Positions 20,585 through 32,195 of a stretch of 64,000 bases of DNA are shown here, one piece after another (within the stretch, counting starts at the first letter, position 1; the number at the start of each line of letters is the position of its first letter). The notes beneath the pieces are model-generated. The model saw only the letters and a program-made list of their open reading frames with translations. It was not told the DNA's origin and ran no database searches. Made by a program: the position numbers and the translations under genes. The DNA is from Rhabditophanes sp. KR3021 (taxonomy: Eukaryota; Nematoda; Chromadorea; Rhabditida; Alloionematidae), in contig CAUJLY010000002.1 of the NCBI GenBank assembly GCA_963281155.1, positions 1,426,001 to 1,490,000 of the forward strand. Direction: 5' to 3'.

Positions 20585-23226
20585 TTAATTCAGTTCCTCA
20601 TTAAAGTTAAAATTCAGTAAATCAACTTCTGTCTTCTCATTCAACGAAACATTAATTTCCGTCAGCCATTGAAGTTTATTAATTTCTTCCTTAAACGAAA
20701 TACAATATCCAATGAATTTCGATTTGTATTTTAATTTAGTTGAAGGCTCGAAGAAAGTAATATTGTGATAGTAAGAAGGCTTTCTGTCAGCTTCATGTCC
20801 TTCAAACCATAACACGTCTTTTAATTTAAGGCTAGTCAGTAATTTCTTGGATCTATTAGAAATCTGTACTGTTAGGGAACCTCCAACTGATTCGATCTTA
20901 ATATGTCCCACCTTGAAACTCCGTGATCCAGGCTCGGCAATTTTAACTTCATCTACCATCAATTTACAATCAGAAATAGAGAGCGGATGCAAGTCTCGGC
21001 AGTAAAGCAAAAAACAATCATTATAATCCCAATCAATCCATCTTTTTGCGACGATACTTTTTAAACATTCATCTGATCTAATTCTTCTCTTTAAAGTTCC
21101 ACCTTTGATGACTTCGAATAAATCATAGGGAACGGCAGCAGCCTGCACTTGAGCTTTTCCGGAAGCATACGAGCAAACTTGGGCCGCTTTCCAGTCAGCT
21201 TTGACATTAAAACATTGATTGTTGAATTCATACAAATGAATTGGAACCAGAAAACCAACGGCAACTTTTTTCCCTGCATCATTGATGAAAGCTTGAGCCT
21301 TGTCAATCTTACTAGACTTCTTATCTTCCTCATCCGAGACGGAAAAAATAATTTTATAATGAGTCAACAACTCCTTCACAATCATCATCTGCAACGACGT
21401 ATTTTGAAAGGTATGTGACCCCAACTTCTCATCCACACTATCAACCACGAACAAAGTAGGAGCAAAAATTTTGGATATGTTCTCAATTGAAGCTAAATTG
21501 ATAGGAGCATGGGTGGTGATTTCATGCAAATGACAAACTAAGCTTTTCAGAGTACAATAATTGATATGTGGCAATTCGTTTAGAATACATTTGTATGCTT
21601 CTAATTTTGATTCTAAATCAACGCGTACTTCACTAGACTCGATTATATTATACAATTGTTCATGCAAGTCAGGTGAGATAACAGGTAAATTAAGCTGTCT
21701 GAAGAAACCACGCAAAGCATCAGCCACCGCAAAAACAGTCTCGTCCGTCTTCTTCACGATATGGTAATTTGGTGGATCAGCTTTTAAACCGTGTGCTATA
21801 AGTCGAGTCTCACTGGCTGCTCCATTTTTTCTGTAGATACCAGGAATGTCTCTCCCATAGGTGGAGATATATTTTAAACATTTGTCTACAATAAATGGCA
21901 AATTGTCCTGAGTTAATCGTTGATTTTCTAAACTATTCCCCACATTTTTTAATTCTTTATCTAAATTGTCGAACCATTGATCAGTGCAGGTATCGGTATC
22001 ACCTTGTAAATAAAGCGTACTAAAACAGCCATTATTTGATTAAAAGATAAAAAAGTTAAAGTTTACCTTCCGCTTTGAGAACAGACAATTGTCGTTGTAC
22101 TGGTGTTGTAAATGAATTCACATCTATTTGCTTTCGAATCATCTTTTTTCAAGCAAACTATCTTTCGAATGTCTAAATTGGCATGCTCATCTTTGTTGAG
22201 ACGAATGTAATAGAGTGATCTTTTGAATATATAAGCCCAACATTGAGAATAGCTTGAAGTTGTACCCTCCTTAATCCACAACAACCCACCAACATCTAAC
22301 TCGGGTAATACTTCTTTGAAATGAGCGCCAGATGGAATGATTGATCTGGCTAGTAAATGTATCCATGTTTCAAATTGCTCCTCGTCACATGTAAATTCAA
22401 GGATACTCCATGTTACATGTTTTTCGTTCCCTCTGATTTGTAAGTTAATTCCATTTGGCAAAGTTAAGTGTTTGCCGATGAATGAGGCTTGACTTAATCT
22501 GAAAGGACCAAAAGAAATGTTTTCACAATCTTCATTTTCATAAAAGTAAATATTTCCTTTTTGAATTGCAGCCCATAATTGCTTAAATTTTTTTTTGTTT
22601 TTGAGGGATACCCAACTGTAGAAAGAGATATTTTCGCCATCATACAAATCAGGGGTTCCTTCCAATGGATTGACTTTAATAGATTGCCGCCATCCTAAAC
22701 TTTTATCTAATTTCGGATAACTTAAAACCGGTGTCAATGCAGACGATGAAATGGAAGAAGTTGTTTTGGATGAATTAGAAGAACTAGTCGAATTTGCTGA
22801 AGAGGATGAATCCATAGGAGATAATTGGTTGTGAGTATTGATAGCAATAGCTTGGTAATCCTTCAAAGACATATAATCAGGATTTTCAATAGTTCTAGAG
22901 GATGAAGTCATTGACTCGATGCTATGTGCCGATGCAAAGCTATGACCAGAAGCGAAACTATCTTCTTTTTCTAAATTGGCACGACTTTGATGGCGAGGTG
23001 GAATTGGAGGAGGAATTTCGTGCACTATAATATTATTTGTGTTATTATGAACATTACTTTGTATTGGCAGAACAATATCTTCCTCTACATTATTGTTTTT
23101 ATTAATATTCTCGCCACTTAAATCATTAGTCAGCTTTTCAGGAGTGACACCATTAATATCGATAGCTGGAGAGATTTGCTTTTGTAGCAAAGATCGCCTA
23201 GGCAATGGCACGGGTTTTCTTTCCAT
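20585..23226 (-). CDS. ARAP-like RhoGAP (PH-PH-RhoGAP-RA-PH) without ArfGAP domain
   Basis: Exons 23226-22067 and 22019-20585 encode 864 residues. The N-terminal 180 residues are low-complexity with SH3-ligand-like PVPLPRR and IPPPIPPR. Two PH domains follow (around FYSWVSLKNKKKFKQLW and VGGLLWIKEGTTSSYSQCW). The RhoGAP domain has the arginine finger GIYRKNG. Next come a Ras-associating-like segment (LFEVIKGGTLKRRIRSDECL) and a last PH-like region. This order equals the C-terminal half of ARAP proteins, which regulate Rho and Arf GTPases in the actin cytoskeleton; the SAM, first PH pair and ArfGAP parts are missing. An acceptor-like TTTATAG before the start ATG suggests the gene truly begins here. 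Confidence 0.78.
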
Positions 23227-24011
23227 TATATTAGTCCTATAAAGATGTGCAAGAATAATAAATTGATAAGACCGATTTCATTGAAAACAAATAATTTAAG
23301 AAAGAGACTCCCGATGATCCAAAACAAAAACACATTTTGTCTAACTAACAACCATTAACTAACAAAGAATTATTCCATCTACACGATGTGATAAACTAGT
23401 GGTGGTGATGATAAATATAAAAAAGTGTGTTGTATGCTATTATTGTATAGAAAATAAAGTGAAACAAATACACAAATCGACTCGGTGGTGATGAATCACA
23501 GGAGATGAATAATAAAAGTACTACTCAAAAAATAATAGTAGGTACATAAATAAAGTAATGTATGGTGTTAATATTTTTTATAATTTAAATGATGGTGCAT
23601 AAGTTAGGGGAGATCGATTTAATAAGGTCACAGGAAACCTTTTCCTTTTCTTATTTACAATGTCAAGCCAAATTTTGAGGTAAGGACACAAAAAATAGTT
23701 GATCAGTGCGCGACATTTCTATTCAAAAGAAAAGTAAACAATGCTACACTTTAAAAGGAAAGTAAAAGTTCGTATTAAGTTTATGATTTAATAAAATAGA
23801 CCGTTCTTTGATAAAAGTGATCAAATGTATAATTAAGAGGCACATCGCATTTATTCAACTTCCTCTACTGTACATTCTTTTTGTACTAACTTTACTTTTG
23901 CCAGTAAATACCTTTCCAATGGCTTTTTGAATAAATCGGGATAAGACACTTGCTTTTTTTAAAATTCATAACCGCTTCTTTGCTTGGTCATAAAAATAGA
24001 ACCATCTCGCC
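23227..24011. other. Divergent promoter region, RhoGAP / XPD
   Basis: A 785-base gap between genes transcribed outward. No gene is visible; AT-rich, with scattered short repeats of AATAATA type. Confidence 0.55.
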
Positions 24012-26374
24012 ATGAAGTAAGTTTAATCCTATTACTAATTAAATCTAATTAATTTAGTGTCAACATCGATGGCCTGGATGTCCTTTTCCCCTACAAATCT
24101 ATTTATCCCGAACAAATATTGTACATGACCAATCTAAAGAAGTCTATAGATGCGAAGGGACATGCTTTACTTGAAATGCCATCAGGGACGGGTAAAACCT
24201 GTACAATTTTGTCACTTACAGTGGCGTACATGAACAAGTACCCTAATTCGGTGGATAAAATAGTCTATTGCACTAGAACGATTCCAGAAATGCATAAGAC
24301 TGCAGAAGAGTTAGCAAAGTTGATGGATTTGTACAAAGTAATCAAGAAAACACAATTGCCTATTACGGCTGTAACATTGGCTTCAAGAAGATACATGTGC
24401 ATTAATGAAGAAGTCGTTGCTTTAAAGGAAGGATCTCTCGTTGATGGTGCTTGCTCCAAGTTGACTATGACTCACATGCGTGCCAAGAAGAAGTTGACAG
24501 AAGATTGCGGTGGTCTTTGTGAGTATTTTGAAAATATGGACGGCAATAATTTCAAATTGGGTTACGGAGTATATACATTGGATCAGGCTAAAGAGGTCTG
24601 TCGGGAGCAAAAGGTTTGCCCATACTTTTTTATGAGAAATATCATCAATCGAGCTGAGATTGTTATATTTTCTTACCATTACATGTTGGACCCTAAGATT
24701 TCAGAGATAGTTTCCAAAAACTTTTCTCCCAAAAGTATTGTGATTTTTGATGAAGCCCACAACATCGACTCTGTTTGCATTGAAGCTATGTCTGTTTCTT
24801 TGAGTTCGAGACTTCTGGACAAGGCCACCAAGAATTTGACGTTACTGGAGGGGCATGTTAAGACGTTGAGAAGCCAGAATGATGTGAAATTGCAAAATGA
24901 GTACCAAAAACTGGTAGAAGGACTGAGGCAAGAAGAAATACGAAGAAAGGAGGATAACTTCTGGGCGAATCCCGTTCTTCCAACAGAAATCCTAACTGAA
25001 GTTGTTCCTGGAACTATAAGAAAAGCGGAGCATTTCATCATTTTCATGCGTCGTGTGTGTGAATTCGTAAAGCATCTAACAAAATCAAAAATAGTATTTA
25101 AAGAATCCCCCGCCCTGTTCCTAAGAAACATCCTTGCAAAAATGAATGTAGAAAGAAAGCCGATGCGTTTTGCTGCCGAAAGAATGAATGAATTGATGCG
25201 AACTTTGGAATTAGCAGATCTTTCAGACTTTTATCCCCTAATCAAACTTTGCAATTTCACTACACTTGTTAGTACTTACACTAAAGGCTTTTCACTTATT
25301 ATTGAACCTACTGACGAAAGAGGGTATGCGATTCAGAATGGTGTTTTGAATGCTAGTTCTAAGAAACAATTCGAAACAGTTTGCCATTTATCCTGCTTGG
25401 ATGCTTCCATTGCAATCAGACCTTTGCTGGAGAGGTTTCAATCTGTCCTCATTACATCGGGAACCTTGTCGCCAATGGAGATGTACCCAAAGATCCTTGA
25501 CTTTGATCCGGTTATAATGGCATCCCTGTCGATGACTATGTCCAGACCCTGCATCCTCCCAATGATCGTCAGTAAAGGAAACGATCAAATCGAAATGACT
25601 TCAAGATTCGAAAACAGAGAAGAAGCTTCAGTAATTAGGAACTACGGAAATTTAATCCTTGAAATCGCTCAATTAGTTCCAGATGGAATGGTTGTATTCT
25701 TTACCAGTTATGGTTACATGGAGAATGTTGTTGGATTATGGTATGACCAAAGAATCATAGACGAGTTAGTAAAATACAAGTTGTTGTTTGTGGAGACTCA
25801 AGATGCTAGAGAGACCGAAGCTGCTCATAGACATTACATGCATGCTTGCGACAGAGGTAGAGGGGCTGTCTTTTTTTGTGTTGCTAGAGGAAAAGTGTCG
25901 GAAGGAGTTGATTTCATTGATCATTATGGAAGGGCTGTTATTATGTTGGGGATTCCTTACATGAACACGGAGTCGAGAGTCCTAAGAGCTAGGATGGAAT
26001 TCTTGCGTGACCAGTATAATATTAGAGAAAATGATTTCTTGACTTTCGACGCCATGAGGCATGCTGCCCAGTGTGCTGGTCGTGTTCTTAGAGGTAAATC
26101 TGACTATGGAATCATGATCTTTGCCGACAAAAGATACTCTCGTGCTGATAAAAAGAAAAAATTACCTAAATGGATTCAAGATTGTATTATGGATTACCAC
26201 GTCAATCTTACCATCGATGAAGCTTGTTCTCATGCTCGGGCATGGCTACCATTAGTTGGCCAACCGTTCTCAATCAAGGCTTCCATCGGTGTCTCTTTGT
26301 TGACTCCTGAATTGCTAGCAAACAATCCAAATATTATGGACAAATTTCAAGGAGTTGCAACTGAATACGATTAG
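24012..26374 (+). CDS. xpd: XPD/ERCC2 DNA helicase, TFIIH subunit
   Basis: A 5-base first coding exon (24012-24016, ATGAA) is joined over a 41-base intron to 24058-26374, giving 773 residues. Only with this tiny exon does the protein begin MNVNIDGLDVLFPYKSIYPE, matching the conserved XPD start. Walker A is MPSGTGKT at about 42-49, the DEAH box VIFDEAHN at about 233-236, and motif VI QCAGRVLRG. Four cysteines near 116, 134, 156 and 189 fit the iron-sulfur cluster. XPD is the 5'-3' helicase of TFIIH, needed in nucleotide excision repair and as a scaffold in transcription. Nothing indicates loss of function. It appears to lead an operon with TACO1. Confidence 0.96.
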
Positions 26375-26509
26375 TGTATAATAAATTGATCTTTTTATTT
26401 ACAAATTATAATAAATTATTTTACTGGTGTGTACTTGGGTTTGATGTGTTAATTCACTTTATATCTCTTGATAAATAGAATTGTTGGTAATTTAAAAATT
26501 TAGGCAATT
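26375..26509 (+). other. Operon intercistronic region XPD-TACO1
   Basis: The 135-base gap contains two AATAAA signals (26380 and 26410) and ends in AAAATTTAG at 26503, six bases before the next ATG. The arrangement is typical of nematode operons; trans-splicing is inferred. Confidence 0.6.
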
Positions 26510-27385
26510 ATGATTTCGGCGGTAAGATCACTAATTACTTCTAACTTGGTCAAACTACCAAGTCAAATCCACCATCGCGCTCTCCTGCACACAACTCAAA
26601 CAGACTTCAAAGGCCATTCGAAATGGCAAAATATTCAAGCTGTAAAAGGCAAAAATGACATGATTAAATCCCAAAAGATCAATTATCTCTTAAAAAAGGT
26701 AAGAAGTGCCGTCAAAGACGGAGGTTTTGACATTTCAGTGAATAGAAAACTAGCTGATGTCCAAAAATCCTTTAAAAGCGAAGGTCTTCCAATAGACACA
26801 TTCAATGGATTTTTGAAGAAGATCAAGGATAAACCTGAACAAGTAGTTTTCTTTGATATTATCGGACCGGCTGGATCTTTTTTTATTGTGGAATGTGAGA
26901 CTGACAGTCCTAAGCGAACTGAACAAAGCTTAAGAAAGTATTTCAATAAGAATGATGGTTTTAGAATGGCTAATAATTCCTTAAGAAACAACTTCGCTGA
27001 GGTGGGAGTTTATGAAGTTTCGGAGTTTGACAAAAGTGGGAAGAAATTGGATTTCGACACAGTTCAAGAGATGGCTTTGGAGCTTGATTTTGATGAAGTC
27101 ATTCAACATGTAGATGCTGAAGATGATGAAAAATTCTTTTATCATTTATATTGTTCGAAAGAGAAGATGTCGACTCTTCATGCCAGAATCACCGAATCAA
27201 CCTTTGTTCTAGAAGACGTCACAAACAAATTCAAAGCTAACTACCCAATTGAAATTTCAGACGAAGAGTTGAACAAAGTTGTCAAGTTTGATGAAATGAT
27301 TTGCGAGGATGAGGATGTCAAGGATGTTTACGATAATGTCACACAAATGTTTCACAGACGCGGTCTAGGTGATTTGCTAGGTTAA
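26510..27385 (+). CDS. taco1: TACO1/YebC-family mitochondrial translational activator
   Basis: A single exon of 291 residues. An N-terminal mitochondrial presequence (about 1-33, rich in Ser, Leu, Arg) precedes the family signature GHSKWQNIQAVKGKND. The three YebC subdomains follow, with conserved stretches FDIIGPAGSFFIVECETDSP and FAEVGVYEVSEFD. Mammalian TACO1 helps the mitochondrial ribosome translate COX1, and bacterial YebC resolves polyproline stalls. Length is normal. It shares an operon-like arrangement with XPD, linking an iron-sulfur helicase to a respiratory-chain factor; I see no functional reason for this. Confidence 0.93.
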   Translation: MISAVRSLITSNLVKLPSQIHHRALLHTTQTDFKGHSKWQNIQAVKGKNDMIKSQKINYLLKKVRSAVKDGGFDISVNRKLADVQKSFKSEGLPIDTFNGFLKKIKDKPEQVVFFDIIGPAGSFFIVECETDSPKRTEQSLRKYFNKNDGFRMANNSLRNNFAEVGVYEVSEFDKSGKKLDFDTVQEMALELDFDEVIQHVDAEDDEKFFYHLYCSKEKMSTLHARITESTFVLEDVTNKFKANYPIEISDEELNKVVKFDEMICEDEDVKDVYDNVTQMFHRRGLGDLLG

Positions 27386-27453
27386 AAAAAGTACTTTATT
27401 AAAGTTGTTATTCATTAGATATAGATATTTTGTTGGTATAATAAAATTTTAAT

Positions 27454-28290
27454 TTAAACGTCTTTTGTAGTATCATTGTTACTACGATTTAACAGTGGTG
27501 TTGCAATAGTTGTGGTGCTTTCCTGAGGAAACACAAAACTTGGACCAGTTATTTCAAAGTTAAATCCATCTAAGTCAGTACTTTTTTGAGTGGTTGTTGT
27601 AGTAACAATAGACGACTTAGGTAATCTTTCAACATGACGTCCATTATTAAAACCAGACATGAAAGGCATTTGAAAACCATTTGACGCTGGTTGTAAAATA
27701 TGAGTGCGATCCTGATTTAAAAATCTGTTAATCATATTATCGGATGTTGGATTTGTGGGCAAAGAGAATTGGTTGGGAGTGTTGGGGAGGCCGTGTTGTT
27801 GAGATTGAGACATGATATTGTGCATTTGAACGAGGTGATCGCGCTCTCTTTGGATTAGAAAACGTTGCAGTAGTTCAGGGATTCCATTGACGTCTTCGCG
27901 TTGCACGGAAGTACCATTGTTTTTGACGGGCTGACGAGAAAGACCGGCGCGTCTTGCTGCTCCTATTGTCGACATGTGAGCAATAAAAGCATTTTCCTAA
28001 ATCACAAAAATATTTAAAAGTTAATAGACACATTTGCAAGCAATTTGTGGTAAAAATAAAATTGCTCTGACCTGGTTTTGTCTTATTACAGCTGCCTTAG
28101 TATAAGCCTCAATGTCAAAAGGTGCAAGTCTTGAATTCGACATTGCAGCAAAATCAAACATCGTAGGGAAATTTTTATTATTTCTCCCTCCACCATTCAC
28201 ATCAATCGCCCCAATATCAGGTACGGTTGGCATAAGAGCAGTAGTTGAAATAAAGAAAGCACATAAATATATTTTTACCATCATTAACAT
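27454..28290 (-). CDS. Secreted protein of unknown function
   Basis: Exons 28290-28072 and 27996-27454 encode 253 residues; the 75-base intron is phase 0. A signal peptide is visible (MVKIYLCAFFISTTALMP, start at the first or third Met). The mature part opens with a proline/asparagine-rich segment, then AYTKAAVIRQNQENAFIAH and ARRAGLSRQ, a Gln/Asn/Met-rich centre, and a Thr-rich tail (SSIVTTTTTQKSTDLDGFNF). No catalytic motif or cysteine framework is seen. I do not recognise the family; it may be a nematode-specific extracellular or cuticle protein. It is probably the third cistron of a minus-strand cluster. Confidence 0.6.
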
Positions 28291-28352
28291 CTTAAAAAGT
28301 AAGCACTACGTTTTTGTCAAAAAATATGTGTGCAAAAGAAGTACAACTATCC

Positions 28353-28541
28353 TTAAATGAACGATAATAACCTCCTTTTATATGGAAAAGTACCACCAAA
28401 AATCAGTCCTCCTTTGAGCTCTTTTCCAGATAAATTGACAACGTTCTTCCTATTCATGATAAACAGGTTAATCGGATTCGACAAAAATCCTTGCCACAGA
28501 AAGTGAGTCCATAACTGGACAAGAAGATTAACACAGACCAT
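28353..28541 (-). CDS. Small 62-residue protein, unrecognised
   Basis: The ATG at 28541 lies directly behind a strong acceptor-like CGTTTTTTAG, and the next genes on both sides use the same signals, so I take it as real. The protein has an amphipathic or weakly hydrophobic N-terminal half (NLLVQLWTHFLWQGFL) and a basic second half ending PYKRRLLSF. It could be a small membrane or mitochondrial protein. No homologue came to mind. It lies 71 bases after the coiled-coil gene and about 60 bases before the secreted-protein gene. A stretch this short could also be open by chance. Confidence 0.4.
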   Translation of the reverse strand: MVCVNLLVQLWTHFLWQGFLSNPINLFIMNRKNVVNLSGKELKGGLIFGGTFPYKRRLLSFI

Positions 28542-28611
28542 GTTCTAAAAAACGATAAAAGACAAAAAATTTATTTTATTTAAAATAAGTAGTTATTGAA
28601 CAAGACAAAAA

Positions 28612-29388
28612 TCAACCTTTTCCATTATAGAAAGGTTCAAGTTCATTCAGCAATTTTTTGACATCACTTTTGATTTCTGGAACTGGCGGTGCATTTCGAA
28701 TTTGTGTAAAGAATTCATTTACTAGACTTGTAATTGATACACAAATGTTCTTCTTTTCATCATGTATTTTGCGAAGTCTATTGAGTTCCGTGTTCAGCTT
28801 TGTCTTTTGCCTGAACAATTCGTCGCGTTCTTCTGTTAGCTGAAAATAGTGATGTTTAATTGTTGGATCCAACTAGTTTCAACTAACCTCTGACAATTTA
28901 TCCCGCATTTCAATGCAGTCTGCGACGTCATTATCTGTGATGGTTGGTGTGTAGATGAGAGATCTTGCAAGTTGAGGAGTTAAGGCCTTTCTCTTGCCTA
29001 ATAACCAGTCCCGAATCATGACTTTGTAGTCATCTGGTGAGAATTTCCTTTCGTGAGGAATCATCGACAAGACAGAAAAATCACGCGTCAGCTTCAGAGC
29101 TTCATCCGAAGGAGAATCTGTAATTTTCTTATCGAATCTTGCAATGTACAATTGAATGATTCTCAGAATATTCCTAGATTTGACCTTTGTGTAATTGAAT
29201 CCCTAAAATGGATTACAACTAATATTACATATTTAGCAAAAACACACCATCAAAGTTTCTAGATCTGCCTCTCGAAGTTCCTCCAACGTTACATAACCTT
29301 GGCTAATTTGTCTGTCAATAATAATCAAGCTGTACCTATCATCTGGCTGCTTAACAAATTCATCAATTCTGTCTTCCACGAGCGGCAT
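28612..29388 (-). CDS. Coiled-coil protein, unassigned
   Basis: Exons 29388-29248, 29202-28888 and 28839-28612 give 227 residues; introns are 45 and 48 bases. The N-terminal 150 residues look globular and helical (VEDRIDEFVKQPDDRYSLII, later MIRDWLLGKRKALTPQLARS). The last 70 residues are coiled coil (LTEERDELFRQKTKLNTELN). The globular part reminded me weakly of the IFT81 N-terminal domain, but the match is too thin to assign. It heads a likely three-gene operon with the 62-residue and secreted-protein genes, since the gaps are 71 and 62 bases. Confidence 0.65.
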
Positions 29389-29579
29389 TCTCTTAAAATT
29401 AGTTAGTAGTAAATGAAATGAAGTAATGGTTTTGAGCGATCAGCTTGATGATGTTTGGTGTACCCTTGTACTTTCAACCCAACATATCATCAAAATGGCA
29501 TCATCATTTTAAACAAGAAAAGCAAATCATTTAGTTAGTTAAACCAACTAACAACCCCATTTTCATGCTCTATTAGAAA

Positions 29580-31951
29580 ATGCTAAAAAGAAAATCAGTT
29601 AAGGAAATCTATAGCCGCAGGATCAATACATCCTCGGCCTTAATGAATATTCCTCAAGATTCAGACTTCGACGAGCCACCTCCTACTAAGAAGTACTCTA
29701 GGGTTGCTATCAACTCGGATGAGGGTATAGTTTTGGTTAATGTCAAGAAGTTCAACTTGGAAGATGATGTTCTTCATAGGAATAGTTTTCTTGGAAATGA
29801 GTCAGCAGTCTCTGTCAAAAGTGACAAGTCCGATGAAGGCAAGCTATGTGTGAGTTAATAATTTTGTTATTTATTTATTATCTTATTTGGTAGGCTTTCT
29901 GTCACAAACAAGTACATTCCCAAAGTATGCTGGAATGTGTCAATGAGTTGATGTGTAACAACGATTGTAGAGTGACGCAATCTAATCGTAGGGCAACATC
30001 TACTGCCACAGTTACTGCATCCCTTTTAAATGTCAGCAAAGGACAGATTAGGGAGTCTACTCAGGAGGCCATCAAAATGGCCGTTTATCAAATCGTTGGT
30101 GGAAAGTTAGCTATGATCAAGAAAAATATCAAGAGCGGCAAGTATAGTGTCAATGAAACTTGCAACCATGGTATTCCTTTGATCTTTTACGCAATCAAGT
30201 ACGACAAACCTGATATAGTCGCTTATTTGCTGCACAAAAAGGCCAATATCTTTCTCACTACAACGACCAATCGTAATTTGATTCACTTTGCTGTAAGATA
30301 CGAACAGATAAACTCTCTCAAAATAATAACGAAGCATCTTCAAGAACTCGTTACCAAGAAAGAAAAAAATAGAATTTTTTCGGTTTTCAAAAAGACCAAG
30401 AAAAACAGCCCACCACATACTTTGATTTCTTTACTTAAAGAACGGGATTCAGATGGAAATACTGCCTTGCACATTGCATGTCGTTACATGTCTTCAGATG
30501 TTTTGGCCAAACTCCTGACCCTCTATTTCAGCGTCCTTACAGACCCAAATGACATCCTCGATATCATTAAAACTCGCAACAATCAAATGGAAACATGCCT
30601 CCACGCTGCTGCAAATGCCAAATCAGCAGAAGTTATCTTCTTCTTGATCGATAATCTAAGAGATATGTTCTTTTCCTGTGCTGTCACCAAAAGTCCTTCC
30701 ATCTACTGGGAGTACCATGTTACGATGATTCAAATGCTGAAATGGAACAACGCTGAAGGTGAAAATGTTCTGTTTACTTTGTGTCGGAGTTATTGTGATT
30801 GTGGTGGTGGAGAAGAAGATAGAATGAAGTGTGATGTTTGTGATGTCTGTGACATTGCCACAGCTACATTTGTACGCATTTTCTTGAAGTACTGTCCGGA
30901 AATTTTCACTTCATTGGATAGATTTGAAAGACACCCACTTTGTGCTGCTACTGTTTATGGAAACTTGGCACTAGTTAAGCAATTAATTGAAACAGTCAAC
31001 TTAGATCCGGAGCAAAGAGATATTAATCTTCGGACTTCGATTCATCATGCTGCTGCGAGAGGATTTATTTCAATTGTCAATTATCTAGTCAATACATACA
31101 AAGTTAACATTTCAGCTCGCGATGATAAAGGAGTAACTGCAATTCATTATGCCACAATCAAACAACATCTAGAAATTATCGAAATTTTGATAACCGCCAA
31201 TAGAAATGTTGATATGAAAAATGAATCCGGGCATACTTCCTTGATGTGGGCTGTTGTTAATGGTTGTTCAAAGTCATTAGCTAAGATAGTCCAACTAAAT
31301 CCTACTCATTGCAAGAATGAATTTGATTACGATGGTTTGAATGCTGTTCATCTAGCCATTAAGTCAGGCCAAAAAGAGGCTCTAGTTTACTTGTTGCAAA
31401 ATGGCTGGTCTACTTCAATCAAGACGTTACACGGGGAAACATGCGGGCAAGTTGCTATTAAAGGGAATCAGTCCCACATCTTGACTGTATTACTGGATAG
31501 GTACATCAACTACAATGAAACCGACAACACAGGAAACACAATCATGCATCTGGCAGCTTCTAATCGGAAATACCTGCACATCCTAGATTATTTGCTAAAA
31601 CAAAGTGATACTTGCTGGAATTCAATCAACGTCAAGAACGATGAAGGTAACACGCCGATTGCTGTCGCTGCTACAAAGCAATGTATTGGTAATTTCAAGT
31701 TGCTAGCAACGAGTGATGCTGATTTAGATGTCGCAAATAATGACGGCATGACTCCTGTGATGATTGCAATCAAGAACAACCTATGGCCACTGATAGTAGC
31801 CACGAATTACATCAAATTCGAGATAAACTCCTACAACGACCAAGAAAAGAAAACAATCCTAGATTACGTCATGGACTCCAAGAATTTCCCCATCGCCATG
31901 CAACTTCGCCAAGCCGGAGCCCTAACAGCGCAAGAATACCTAGCCCAATAA
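29580..31951 (+). CDS. Ankyrin-repeat protein with Cys-rich insertion
   Basis: Exons 29580-29849 and 29894-31951 encode 775 residues. About 130 non-repeat, Ser-rich N-terminal residues precede roughly a dozen ankyrin repeats (for example DSDGNTALHIACRYMSSDVL and DDKGVTAIHYATIKQHLEII) running to the C-terminus. Between early repeats, near residues 382-408, is a cluster of nine cysteines (CRSYCDCGG, then MKCDVCDVCD) that could bind metal. No kinase, death or channel domain is seen, so this is probably a cytosolic scaffold. The family member is not recognised. The single 44-base intron is phase 0. Confidence 0.8.
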
Positions 31952-32195
31952 CCTTACTACCCGGAAAGAAGAAGTTATTTTTATACTAATATTTATCGTT
32001 CAAAACTATATACTTATTTTAACAAGAAAGTGTTCATTAGACAAAACTAAGAATAAATTCAATTTGGAGTTATTATTGTACTTACCCTGAAAAGTACCGT
32101 TTTATTAACATATTTACATAATGCACTCAACCCTTTCTTTTAATTATATTATTTTATATGTGTTTTAAAGAAAATTTATTTAATAAGTTTGGGTG

